A program made the position numbers and the translations under genes. The notes beneath the pieces were generated by a model, which was given only the letters and a program-made list of their open reading frames with translations, ran no database searches and was not told the origin of the DNA. This document shows positions 16,959 to 25,601 of a stretch of DNA of 56,901 bases, one piece after another. This DNA is from Salipiger mucosus DSM 16094 (GTDB lineage Bacteria; Pseudomonadota; Alphaproteobacteria; Rhodobacterales; Rhodobacteraceae): assembly GCF_000442255.1 (NCBI RefSeq), contig NZ_KE557273.1:1-56901 (forward strand), read 5' to 3'. How positions within the stretch are numbered: position 1 is the first letter of the stretch; each line of letters starts with the position of its first letter.

Positions 16959-18500
16959 ATGAACTATTCCGAAAACATTGCCGGTGTCTCGGTCGCAACG
17001 GATCCGATCCTGCGGCTCGAGGGCATCACCAAGACCTTTCCGGGCGTGCGTGCGCTGGGGGATGTCGAGCTGGCGCTCTATCCCGGGCAGGTGACCGCCC
17101 TCGTGGGCGAGAACGGTGCGGGCAAGTCGACGCTGGTCAAGATCCTGACCGGCATCTACCAGCCCGACGGCGGCACAATCACCGTCGACGGACAGCCGAC
17201 GCGCTTTCCGACCGCGACCGCCGCATCCGATGCGGGCGTGACCGCGATCCACCAGGAAACGGTGCTCTTCGACGAGCTGACCGTGGCCGAGAACATCTTC
17301 CTTGGCCATGCGCCGAGGGGGCGCTTCGGCCTGATCGACTGGACCGTGATGAACGACCGCGCGCAGGAGATCCTGACCCGGATCGGCGCGCAGATCGACC
17401 CGAAGACGGTGCTCCGCGAGCTTGGCATCGCGTCGAAGCACCTTGTGGCCATCGCCCGCGCGCTGTCTGTCGACGCGCGCGTCGTCGTCATGGACGAGCC
17501 GACCGCCTCGCTGTCGGCCGCCGAGATCGAGGAGCTTTACGAGCTGGTCGACCGGCTGAAGGGCGAGGGCAAGGCGATCCTCTTCATTTCGCACAAGTTC
17601 GACGAGATCTTCCGCATCGCCGACCGCTACACCGTCTTCCGCGACGGCGAGATGGTCGATGCAGGGCTCATCGCCGACGTCACCGAGGACCAACTCGTCG
17701 AGAAGATGGTCGGCCGCGCCGTCGACACGATCTTCCCCGAGCGCACCAGTACGCCGGGCGAGGACGTGCTGACCGTCGCCGGCTACTCGCACCCGACCGA
17801 GTTCGCCGACATCGGCTTCACCCTGCGCCGGGGCGAGATCCTGGGCTTCTACGGGCTTGTCGGTGCTGGCCGGTCGGAGTTCATGCAGGCGCTTTTCGGC
17901 GTGACGAAACCGTCGAAGGGGGCCTGCCGGATCGACGGCGAGGTCGCGGTGATCCGTTCGCCCGCAGAGGCCATTGCGAAGGGCATCGTCTATGTCCCCG
18001 AGGACCGGGGCAAACAGGGCGCCGTCACGGCCATGCCGATCTTCCAGAACGTCACGCTGCCCTCGCTCAAGACAACCTCGAAAGATGGATTCACCCGCAT
18101 GGCCGAGGAATTCGCGTTGGCCCGCAGCTACACAGAGCGGCTGGACCTGCGCGCGGCCGCGCTCGATCAGAACGTTGGCGAGCTCTCGGGCGGCAACCAG
18201 CAGAAGGTGGTGATCGCCAAGTGGCTGGCGACGAAGCCCAAGGTCATCATCCTCGACGAGCCGACCAAGGGCATCGACGTCGGCTCCAAGGCCGCGGTGC
18301 ACGAGTTCATGGCCGAACTGGCCGCCGAGGGGCTTTCGGTCATCATGGTCAGCTCGGAGATCCCCGAGATCCTGGGCATGTCCGACCGGGTGATCGTGAT
18401 GCGCGAGGGGCGCATCGCGGCGGAATACGACCGCGAGGGCCTGACGCCGGAGACACTGGTGCGCGCCGCGGCGGGCTATGACGGGGAGGAGGCGGCATGA
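16959..18500 (+). CDS. rhaT: L-rhamnose ABC transporter ATP-binding protein (two ATPase domains)
   Basis: A 513-residue sugar-transporter ATPase with two tandem ABC domains. Domain 1 has Walker A GENGAGKST and the DEPTASLS Walker B. Domain 2 has a non-canonical Walker A region (GLVGAGRSE) and the signature LSGGNQQKVVIAKWLA with DEPTKGIDVGS. This asymmetry is normal for the RbsA/MglA/AraG class. It overlaps rhaP by four bases. The name follows the rhizobial ABC locus; it is unrelated to the E. coli RhaT symporter. Confidence 0.93.
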   Translation: MNYSENIAGVSVATDPILRLEGITKTFPGVRALGDVELALYPGQVTALVGENGAGKSTLVKILTGIYQPDGGTITVDGQPTRFPTATAASDAGVTAIHQETVLFDELTVAENIFLGHAPRGRFGLIDWTVMNDRAQEILTRIGAQIDPKTVLRELGIASKHLVAIARALSVDARVVVMDEPTASLSAAEIEELYELVDRLKGEGKAILFISHKFDEIFRIADRYTVFRDGEMVDAGLIADVTEDQLVEKMVGRAVDTIFPERTSTPGEDVLTVAGYSHPTEFADIGFTLRRGEILGFYGLVGAGRSEFMQALFGVTKPSKGACRIDGEVAVIRSPAEAIAKGIVYVPEDRGKQGAVTAMPIFQNVTLPSLKTTSKDGFTRMAEEFALARSYTERLDLRAAALDQNVGELSGGNQQKVVIAKWLATKPKVIILDEPTKGIDVGSKAAVHEFMAELAAEGLSVIMVSSEIPEILGMSDRVIVMREGRIAAEYDREGLTPETLVRAAAGYDGEEAA

Positions 18501-19480
18501 TCCGCGACTTCATCAAATCACGCGAGGCGATCCTCGTCGCCGCGCTCATCGCCCTGATCCTGGTGGTGGAAAGCCGGTTCTCGGGCTTCGCCGCGCCGGG
18601 CAACCTGGCATCGGTGTTCAACGATACCTCGATCCTTATCATCCTCGCGCTGGGGCAGACGCTGGTGATCCTGACGCGCTGCATCGACCTGTCGCTGGCC
18701 TCGAACCTCGCGCTGACGGGCATGGTCACGGCGATGATAAATGCCGCCATGCCCGGCGTGCCGGTGATCGCGCTCATCGCCATCGCCATCGGGCTGGGCG
18801 TCGTCATGGGCATGTTCAACGGCATCCTCGTGTGGAAGCTGGACATCCCGCCCATCGTGGTCACGCTCGGCACCCTGACGATCTACCGCGGGCTGATCTT
18901 CCTCATCTCGGGTGGCGAGTGGGTGAACAGCCACGAGATGGGCGAGGCCTACAAGGCGGTCCCGCGTTTCGACCTGCTGGGCCTGCCGGTGCTGTCCTGG
19001 ATCGCCATCGCAGTGATCGCGGGCTTTGCCGTGCTGGTGAACCGCACCGCGCTGGGCCGGGCCTTCTATGCCGTGGGCGGCAACCCGCACGCGGCAGTCT
19101 ATACCGGCATCGACGTGGGCAAGACGCGCTTTGCCGCCTTCACCATCGCGGGCGGGCTGGCCGGGCTTTGCGGCTACCTCTGGGTGTCGCGCTACGCGGT
19201 CGCCTACGTGGACGTCGCCGGCGGCTTCGAGCTTGACGTCGTGGCGGCCTGCGTCATCGGCGGCATCTCCATCGCGGGCGGTCTCGGCACGGTGACCGGC
19301 GCGGTGCTGGGGGCGCTCTTCCTCGGCACGATCAAGAACGCCCTGCCCGTCGCCGGCATCTCGCCCTTCTGGCAACTCGCCATCTCGGGTGCCGCGATCA
19401 TCATCGCCGTGGCCTTCAATGCGCAGAGCAACCGGAAGCAGGGCCGCATCATCCTGAAATCCGCGGAGCACGCGTCATGA
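18497..19480 (+). CDS. rhaP: L-rhamnose ABC transporter permease
   Basis: A 327-residue permease of the ribose/xylose class (RbsC-like) with 8-10 hydrophobic segments. [20 protein letters not shown] is the conserved early segment, [20 protein letters not shown] the central one, and [15 protein letters not shown] the cytoplasmic loop that contacts the ATPase. It starts inside the end of rhaT and its stop overlaps the rhaQ ATG. With rhaQ it likely forms a heterodimeric pore. Confidence 0.92.
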   Translation: MIRDFIKSREAILVAALIALILVVESRFSGFAAPGNLASVFNDTSILIILALGQTLVILTRCIDLSLASNLALTGMVTAMINAAMPGVPVIALIAIAIGLGVVMGMFNGILVWKLDIPPIVVTLGTLTIYRGLIFLISGGEWVNSHEMGEAYKAVPRFDLLGLPVLSWIAIAVIAGFAVLVNRTALGRAFYAVGGNPHAAVYTGIDVGKTRFAAFTIAGGLAGLCGYLWVSRYAVAYVDVAGGFELDVVAACVIGGISIAGGLGTVTGAVLGALFLGTIKNALPVAGISPFWQLAISGAAIIIAVAFNAQSNRKQGRIILKSAEHAS

Positions 19481-20475
19481 GCCTTGCCGAAGACACCCGC
19501 ACCCGCAGCCTGCCGGACCGCCTGAACGGACCCGGCACCCGCATCCTGAAAAGCTGGGAGCTCCTGCTCTTCGGGATCGCCGTGCTGATCTTTGTCGCGA
19601 ACACGCAGGCGAGTCCCTACTTCCTCGATCCCTGGAACCTCTCGGACGCGACCTTCAACTTCACCGAGAAGGCGATGATCGGCTTCGCCATGGCGCTGCT
19701 CATCATCTCGGGCGAGATCGACCTGAGCGTCGCGGGCATCATCGCGCTGGCCTCGACCGCGATGGGCTGGGCGCTGCAGTTCGGCGTCGGCACGCCGGGC
19801 CTCATTGCCATCGGGCTCGCCGTCGGCCTGCTCTGCGGGGCCTTCAACGGCGTGCTGGTCACGCGGCTGGGGCTGCCCTCGATCGTCGTGACCATCGGCA
19901 CCATGAGCCTCTTCCGCGGGATCAGCTACATCGTGCTCGGCGACCAGGCCTTCAACGGCTACCCCGACAGCTTTGCCTGGCTCGGGCGCGGCTACGTGTT
20001 CTGGGTGATCTCGTTCGAGCTGACGCTCTTCGCGCTCTTCGCCGTGATCTACGGCGTGGTGCTGCACAAGACGAACTTCGGGCGGCACGTCTACACCATC
20101 GGCAACAATCCGATGGCGGCGCGGTTCTCGGGCATCCGGGTGGAACGGGTGAAGATGATCCTCTTCCTGCTGACGGGCCTGATGTCCGGCATCGCCGCGA
20201 TCTGCCTGACCGCGCGGCTGGGCTCGACCCGGCCCTCCATCGCCTACGCCTGGGAGCTGGAGGTTGTGACCATGGTCGTCCTCGGCGGCGTGTCGATCCT
20301 CGGCGGCTCGGGCTCGATCCTCGGCGTCGTGATCGCGGCGCTGGTCATGGGGATGGTGACCTTCGGGCTCGGCTTGCTGAACGTGCCGGGCATCGTGATG
20401 TCGATTTTCATCGGCGGGCTGCTGATCGGGGTGATCGCGATCCCGCGCCTCGTGACGAAGCTGCGGAGGGCGTGA
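19477..20475 (+). CDS. rhaQ: L-rhamnose ABC transporter permease
   Basis: A 332-residue second permease, similar in layout to RhaP. It has a charged N-terminal leader, then about eight transmembrane segments. Family features are [40 protein letters not shown] and [15 protein letters not shown]. Its TGA shares one base with the rhaU ATG. Two distinct permeases plus one double ATPase and one binding protein match the R. leguminosarum rhamnose transporter. Confidence 0.92.
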   Translation: MSLAEDTRTRSLPDRLNGPGTRILKSWELLLFGIAVLIFVANTQASPYFLDPWNLSDATFNFTEKAMIGFAMALLIISGEIDLSVAGIIALASTAMGWALQFGVGTPGLIAIGLAVGLLCGAFNGVLVTRLGLPSIVVTIGTMSLFRGISYIVLGDQAFNGYPDSFAWLGRGYVFWVISFELTLFALFAVIYGVVLHKTNFGRHVYTIGNNPMAARFSGIRVERVKMILFLLTGLMSGIAAICLTARLGSTRPSIAYAWELEVVTMVVLGGVSILGGSGSILGVVIAALVMGMVTFGLGLLNVPGIVMSIFIGGLLIGVIAIPRLVTKLRRA

Positions 20476-20789
20476 TGGAAAAGATCGCCTTCCGCATGAC
20501 GCTGCTGCCCAGCATGGCCGAGGAATACAAGCGCCGCCACGACGCGATCTGGCCCGAGCTGGTCGAGCTGCTGCGCGGGGCCGGGGTGCAGGACTACTCG
20601 ATCCACATTGACCCCGAGACCAACGCGCTTTTCGCGGTGCTATGGCGGCGCGAGGATCACGACATGGACGATCTGCCGAGCCACCCGGTGATGCAGAAAT
20701 GGTGGGCGCACATGGGCGACATCATGGAGACGAACCCGGACAACTCGCCCCGGGTGGTCGACCTGCGGACGGTGTTCCACCTGCCATGA
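20475..20789 (+). CDS. rhaU: L-rhamnose mutarotase
   Basis: A 104-residue cytoplasmic enzyme that interconverts the alpha and beta anomers of L-rhamnose. The whole protein matches the family: [20 protein letters not shown], then [20 protein letters not shown], and [17 protein letters not shown]. The conserved His in [11 protein letters not shown] is the presumed catalytic residue. The ATG at 20475 overlaps the rhaQ stop; a GTG directly before it would add one residue. The rhizobial homologue is needed for growth on rhamnose. Confidence 0.93.
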   Translation: MEKIAFRMTLLPSMAEEYKRRHDAIWPELVELLRGAGVQDYSIHIDPETNALFAVLWRREDHDMDDLPSHPVMQKWWAHMGDIMETNPDNSPRVVDLRTVFHLP

Positions 20790-22174
20790 CCGACCCGCGC
20801 CACATCGCCGTCATCGACGTCGGCAAGACCAATGCCAAGCTCGCGCTCGTCGACGCCGCGACCCTGCGCGAGATCGCCGTCGAAACCCGGCCCAACACCG
20901 TCCGGCCGGGCCCGCCCTGGCCGCATTTCGACCTCGAGGGGCACTGGGGCTTCTTCCTTGCAGGGTTGCAGCGGTTCCATGCCGAGCACGGGGTCGACGC
21001 CATCTCGGTGACGACCCACGGGGCGGCGGCGGTGCTGCTGGACGCGAGTGGCGAGCTGGCCGCGCCGATGCTCGACTACGAGCACGACGGGCCAGACGGG
21101 GTGCGGGCGGCCTACGATGCGCTTCGGCCCGGGTTCGCCGAGACGGGCGCGCCGCGTCTTCCCATGGGGCTGAACCTCGGGGCGCAGCTGCACTGGATGC
21201 TGGGGGAGGATCCCGGGCTCGATGCGCGGCTCGCCCATGTCGTGACCTATCCGCAGTACTGGGGGTTCCGCCTGACAGGAGAACTGGCGACCGATGTGAC
21301 CTCGCTCGGGTGCCACACCGACCTCTGGGAGCCCTGGACCGGCCGACCCTCGGCGCTGGTGGGGCGGTTGGGGCTTGCGGACCGGCTCGCGCCGCCGCGG
21401 CGGGCGACCGAGATCCTTGGCACGGTGACGCCCGAGGTCGCGCAGCGGACGGGCTTGTCGCCGCAGACGCCCGTCGCCACGGGGATTCACGACAGCAACG
21501 CCTCGCTCTATCCGCATGTCCTGACGCGGACGCCGCCTTTCTCGGTCGTCTCGACCGGAACCTGGGTGGTCGCGATGGCGGTCGGCGGTGCCTCCGTGGC
21601 GCTGGATCCCGCGCGGGACACGCTGGTCAACGTCAACGCACTGGCTCAGCCGGTGCCCTCGGCGCGGTTCATGGGCGGCCGCGAATACGAGCTGATCCGC
21701 GAGGGCCGGGCGGCCACGCCCGACGCGAACGACCGCCGTGCTGTGCTATCCGGCAGGTTGCGGTTGCTGCCGTCGGTCGAGACCGGCTCCGGGCCCTTCG
21801 CAGGGCGTGCCGGCGGCTGGTCCCACAGGCCGGAGACGGAGGGGCAGGCGATGCTGGCCCTGTCGTGGTATCTGGCGCTGATGACGGATGTCTGCCTCGG
21901 GCTCGCCGGGGCCGCCGGCCCGGTCGTGGTCGAGGGGCCCTTTGCCCGGAACGCCGACTACCTCGACATGCTCGCGGCGCTGCGTCCCGAGGGCGTGATC
22001 GCCATGGGCTCGGCCACCGGCACCAGCACGGGGGCGGCGCTTCTGTTTGCTGGCGACGGCGCCGAGGCGGGCGGCGAGCCTGTCACCGCGTCCGACGCGC
22101 AGGCGTTGCGCGCCTATGCCGCCGACTGGCAGGGGGCCGTCGAAAGGGACGAGGTTCTGGCGGCGGGTCCGTGA
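20786..22174 (+). CDS. rhaK: Rhamnulokinase-type FGGY carbohydrate kinase
   Basis: A 462-residue FGGY kinase. The N-terminal phosphate loop is [17 protein letters not shown] (about residues 6-22). [13 protein letters not shown] and [15 protein letters not shown] mark the second actin-like lobe. It starts with ATG at 20786, overlapping the rhaU stop (ATGA), which excludes the longer upstream reading. In the rhizobial locus RhaK phosphorylates the sugar and also influences transporter function. It is the last gene of the arm; only 15 bases separate it from the convergent chelatase gene. Confidence 0.9.
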   Translation: MTDPRHIAVIDVGKTNAKLALVDAATLREIAVETRPNTVRPGPPWPHFDLEGHWGFFLAGLQRFHAEHGVDAISVTTHGAAAVLLDASGELAAPMLDYEHDGPDGVRAAYDALRPGFAETGAPRLPMGLNLGAQLHWMLGEDPGLDARLAHVVTYPQYWGFRLTGELATDVTSLGCHTDLWEPWTGRPSALVGRLGLADRLAPPRRATEILGTVTPEVAQRTGLSPQTPVATGIHDSNASLYPHVLTRTPPFSVVSTGTWVVAMAVGGASVALDPARDTLVNVNALAQPVPSARFMGGREYELIREGRAATPDANDRRAVLSGRLRLLPSVETGSGPFAGRAGGWSHRPETEGQAMLALSWYLALMTDVCLGLAGAAGPVVVEGPFARNADYLDMLAALRPEGVIAMGSATGTSTGAALLFAGDGAEAGGEPVTASDAQALRAYAADWQGAVERDEVLAAGP

Positions 22175-22189
22175 GGAACTGCGCGGGCG

Positions 22190-22906
22190 TCAGCCCTGCG
22201 GTTCGGTCAGCCGCGCGAGGGCCGCGGCGATGATCCCGGGCGTTTCCGGCCAGTCGATGAAGGGCGGCAGGACCGGTCCGGCAAAGCCGGCCTCCTCCAG
22301 CGCTTCGGGCACATCCTCGATCATGTGGCCGGCCCGCAGCGCGAAATGCGGCAGGCAGATCGCCTGTCCCAGGCCCTGTGCCGCGTCGCGCAGCCAGGGC
22401 TGCTCCTCGACATAGCCGCTGCGCGCCCCGGCAAAACCGAGCCGCGCCTGCAGGGCCTCGGCAAAGGCGCGCGCCGCGCTGGCGCTGGTGCGCGAAACGG
22501 CACTGCCATGCGCGGCGACCAGAAGCTGCGTGTCACCGGCGGCCCATCCCCGTTCGTGAAGCACGCGGCGCAGTGCCTCTGCGGCCTGCACCTCGAGCTC
22601 GGGGGACACGCCGAAGGGTTCGAGAACGCTCAGACCCAGCGGGGCCGCCCGCTCGGTCAGGACCTTTCCGGTGAAATAGCCGCGCGCCATGAAAAAGGGG
22701 TAAATCAGCGGCCGGCCGAGGCGCGTCACGGCGGCGTCGAAACTCCCGTCTGCGGCCAGCGTCGCGCTGCCGATCCGCCAGCCGGGACGCGCGTCCTGAA
22801 CGCGCGCGGCGAGCGCCGCGAGCGCCACCTCCTGCGGCTCGGGGTCCGAGGGGCTGCCGTGCGCCACGAGCAGCGCGGCGGGTCCTTGGTCGTTGGGTCG
22901 GGTCAT
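22190..22906 (-). CDS. CbiX/SirB-family metal chelatase
   Basis: A 238-residue chelatase of the CbiX family. Both duplicated half-domains carry the metal-binding His of the class: LLVAHGSPSDPEPQEVALAA at the N-terminus and LLVAAHGSAVSRTSASAARA in the second half. LPHFALRAGHMIEDVPEALE near the end is also typical. It probably inserts Fe or Co into sirohydrochlorin-like tetrapyrroles, for siroheme or cobalamin. It lies in a minus-strand cluster behind the SUMT-like and DUF4202 genes; siroheme for sulfite or nitrite reductase is a reasonable guess, but no reductase gene is in the window. Confidence 0.82.
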   Translation of the reverse strand: MTRPNDQGPAALLVAHGSPSDPEPQEVALAALAARVQDARPGWRIGSATLAADGSFDAAVTRLGRPLIYPFFMARGYFTGKVLTERAAPLGLSVLEPFGVSPELEVQAAEALRRVLHERGWAAGDTQLLVAAHGSAVSRTSASAARAFAEALQARLGFAGARSGYVEEQPWLRDAAQGLGQAICLPHFALRAGHMIEDVPEALEEAGFAGPVLPPFIDWPETPGIIAAALARLTEPQG

Positions 22907-23009
22907 GGCCGATCAGGGCTCCGAAAGAGTATGCGGCCCTTCCGCCGGTGCGGCGGGGTGCCTGTTTCCCGGAACCTAGGGCCGGTGTCCCGGGCGGTCC
23001 AGATCCCGG

Positions 23010-23768
23010 TCAGGCGAAGATCGCCCTCTGACGGCTGTTTTCCTGCCACCTGTGGCGCGCCACGACATCGCCCACCACGCAGACCAGCTGGCCTTCGGGG
23101 GCCAGCGTTGCGAGGATGCTGCGCAGGTGACACAGGCGGCTCCGGATGCTGGATTCGCGCGGCGTCGTGGGCTCGGAGACGACGAGCACCGGGACCGCTG
23201 CCGGCATGCCGTTGCGCATCAGCCGCTCGGCCACGGTGCCGAGGCGCGTGGCTTCCATCTGGCAGACAAGCGTCGTGCGGCGGTCGGCCATCGCCTTCCA
23301 GTCCGCGCGTTCTGGGAGTTCGTCCAGCGGATCCCGGAGGAACCGCACGCCGCCTCCGATCTCGCCGGGCGCGAGCGGCACCGCCGCGGAGGCGGCGATG
23401 GCCTGCGCGGCGATCAGGCCAGGCACGACCTCGTGCGGGATGCCGGCGGTGCGCAGCGCGACGATCTCGGCTTCGAGATCGCTCTCCATCAACGAGACGT
23501 CGGCCTTGAGACGCACCACTCGCAGGCCCTGCAGGGCCAGCGAGACCATGAGGCCGGCGGCCTCCGCCTCGTGGGGGCGCGCGGCGGCGTCCACGTCGAA
23601 ACGGGCGATGGTGCGTGGCAGGATGTTCAGGATCTCGGGCGCCACGTCGCGGTCGTACACGACGACCTCGGCCTGCTCGAGCACCCGGCGGCCCTTGACG
23701 GTCATCAGGTCGGGATCGCCGGGGCCAGCGCCGACGACATGGACCTTGCCTCTGCACGGGGCGTTCAT
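23010..23768 (-). CDS. Uroporphyrinogen-III methyltransferase-like protein, degenerate
   Basis: A 252-residue tetrapyrrole-methylase-fold protein. The SAM-binding N-terminus is kept (VHVVGAGPGDPDLMTVKG), as is GIPHEVVPGLIAA. However, the SUMT motif normally reading RLKGGDPFVFGRGGEE is VRLKADVSLMESDLEAEI here, and the GKR/Q..IN and PLTHR blocks are also lost. It is therefore a divergent paralogue whose methylation of uroporphyrinogen III is doubtful. The 251-bp gap upstream contains an AT-rich AATTAATATATCG stretch that may hold its promoter. Confidence 0.7.
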   Translation of the reverse strand: MNAPCRGKVHVVGAGPGDPDLMTVKGRRVLEQAEVVVYDRDVAPEILNILPRTIARFDVDAAARPHEAEAAGLMVSLALQGLRVVRLKADVSLMESDLEAEIVALRTAGIPHEVVPGLIAAQAIAASAAVPLAPGEIGGGVRFLRDPLDELPERADWKAMADRRTTLVCQMEATRLGTVAERLMRNGMPAAVPVLVVSEPTTPRESSIRSRLCHLRSILATLAPEGQLVCVVGDVVARHRWQENSRQRAIFA

Positions 23769-24019
23769 CGTCCCGCGCTTCCGCTGCTGAATGGCTCGCG
23801 CCCGCGCATGGCGAGCGGGTGGCGGGAGGTCCGATCGGACCCATGGCTATTCGTGTATGGCATCGTGAAACTGCAAGATCGCGGTGCCGTCTTCCGACAC
23901 CGGCGCGGGGATATTCAGGGTGCGTCGGGGGGCAACACGGCCCAACGGGCAGCGTTCCGTGAATTAATATATCGAAGAATGACCTTCAGTCTTTGACATA
24001 GGACAATTTCTTCGACGCC

Positions 24020-24583
24020 TCAGCCACGAAAGGCGGCGGCGAAGGATTCGGGCAGATCGAATTCCGCGAGCGCCCTGGCGCGGCCCGCTTCGGACATCTT
24101 GGCGGCCGTTCGCGAGACGATTCGTTCCAGTGAAGCGTTGCTGCGTCCCTCCGCGAAGTCGGCGAAATACCAGCGCAGGAAGACGAAGCAGATGACATCC
24201 TCAAGCGCCTGAACCTCGGTGTCCCGCTTGAGTGCCTCCTTGCGCAGCATGGTGCCGACGCGCGCGCGGTCGGGCTCGGGATAGCCTGCCTCCTCCATCA
24301 TGCCGGCGATGCGGTTGGCGTGGCGTCGGCCCTGTTCGCGGCGCCAGGCGAAGTAGCCGGCGCGGCCATCGGGATAGGCGTCGCGCGGCAGGAGCCAGCG
24401 TTCGACGTGCTGCCCGCGCGCCGCGATGCGCAGCAGGTCCGAGGCCTCCGGCTCCAGCCGGTCGAGCTCTGTCGTCATGCGCTGACCGTAGACAAGCGCG
24501 GCAGGCGTGCCGTCTTCCGTGTTGGGGTCGGCAGCGTTGGCGGCGTCGATGGCCGCGATGACCTGGGCAAGGCGTTCCGTCAT
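24020..24583 (-). CDS. DUF4202 domain protein
   Basis: A 187-residue soluble protein matching the DUF4202 family across its length. Recognisable blocks are AAIDAANAADPNTEDGTPAA, YGQRMTTELDRLEPEASDLL, ARGQHVERWLLPRDAYPDGR and LEDVICFVFLRWYFADFAEG. Conserved His and Asp residues (ARGQHVERW, ALEDVICF) recall HD-type helical folds, but this is only an impression. No function is established. Its neighbours here suggest a link to siroheme-dependent assimilation. Confidence 0.8.
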   Translation of the reverse strand: MTERLAQVIAAIDAANAADPNTEDGTPAALVYGQRMTTELDRLEPEASDLLRIAARGQHVERWLLPRDAYPDGRAGYFAWRREQGRRHANRIAGMMEEAGYPEPDRARVGTMLRKEALKRDTEVQALEDVICFVFLRWYFADFAEGRSNASLERIVSRTAAKMSEAGRARALAEFDLPESFAAAFRG

Positions 24584-24696
24584 CTGGTGCGATCCGTCGG
24601 CAGGTGAGTGTTACCGGGTTCCCTGCAGGATGTCGCAAGGCGCGCGGCGGGTCGAGCCCCCAGGGTCACTGCCATGGCATCGTGCCGGACCTGCAC

Positions 24697-25299
24697 TCAG
24701 GCGATGTTCAACTCCTTGGCGATCATGGCGGCGTGGGTCCGGTTGCGCGCCTCCAGCTTGCGGCTGAGAGTCTTGACGTGAAGTTTCACGGTGACCTCCT
24801 GAAGCTCGAGATCGCGCGCGATCTCCTTGTTCGACTTGCCCTCGCAGATGCCGCGCAGCACCTCGTGTTCGCGCTTGGTCAATTCGCCCGCCTTTCCCTG
24901 CCCGCTGCGGGACATGAAGGTGTAGGGGGCAAAGATCTCGCCCGCCGCCATGACGTGCGTGGCGCTCACGATGGTGCGCGAGGGCAGCGTCTTGGGGACG
25001 AAGCCGGCGGCTCCGGACCGGATCGCCGCCTCGGCGATTTCCGGCGTGGCGCTGCCCGAGAGCAGGGCGACCGGAAGTCCGTCGTTCGCCTCGCGCATCT
25101 CGGCAAGGCCGGCCAGGCCGTTCATCCCCGGCATGTTGTAGTCCAGCAGGACCAGGTCGAAGGCGCCCGAGCCACGTGCGCGCGCCATGGCCTGATCCAG
25201 CGTGGCGGCGGTTTCGACGTCCTCGATCCCCTCGGCACGCAGGAACGCCGCGATGGTTTCGCGGACAAGATCGTGGTCGTCGGCGACGAGTATGCGCAT
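24697..25299 (-). CDS. NarL/LuxR-family response regulator
   Basis: A 200-residue regulator. The receiver starts MRILVADDHDLVRETIAAFL, with phospho-acceptor Asp in LVLLDYNMPGMNGL and Lys in GFVPKTLPSR. The C-terminal LuxR helix-turn-helix is LTKREHEVLRGICEGKSNKE then LQEVTVKLHVKTLSRKL. ATG at 25299 is chosen for the AAGGGAAGG upstream; a start at 25326 lacks such a site. It is divergent from the hybrid histidine kinase, its likely phosphodonor through the Hpt domain. Confidence 0.88.
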   Translation of the reverse strand: MRILVADDHDLVRETIAAFLRAEGIEDVETAATLDQAMARARGSGAFDLVLLDYNMPGMNGLAGLAEMREANDGLPVALLSGSATPEIAEAAIRSGAAGFVPKTLPSRTIVSATHVMAAGEIFAPYTFMSRSGQGKAGELTKREHEVLRGICEGKSNKEIARDLELQEVTVKLHVKTLSRKLEARNRTHAAMIAKELNIA

Positions 25300-25360
25300 C
25301 TGCCTTCCCTTCGGCTTGTCGGCCATGGCGGCAGGTTTGGCGCAAAATCCTTTCGGATTG

Positions 25361-25498
25361 GTTGCCCCGAAAAGACCGGGTCGCGGTTTGCGGTTTGGTA
25401 ACGCCCGTCTGCGACAGGCGGCGTCGATATTCATCGCCCGAGGGTCCTGCTCATGATCCGATGCCTTGCCTGTCTGCTGGTATCGTTGCCCCGAAAAG
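25361..25498. promoter_or_regulatory. 14-bp direct repeat in regulator-kinase divergent gap
   Basis: GTTGCCCCGAAAAG occurs exactly at 25361-25374 and 25485-25498, between the LuxR-type regulator and the kinase (302-bp gap, 25300-25601). A small inverted repeat AATCC-TTTC-GGATT (25346-25359) lies next to the first copy. An exact 14-mer repeat in so short a gap is unlikely by chance. It is a candidate binding site, possibly of the neighbouring regulator. Nothing else in the gap is recognised. Confidence 0.5.
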
Positions 25499-25601
25499 GG
25501 TGGCGACGGCGCGTCTACCGGCTCGATTCAGATGCCGCTCGGCGATTCGGGCTCGTCCATCTGCGCCGCATCCCGCAACCGGACAGGCGCGATGTCCGGC
25601 C

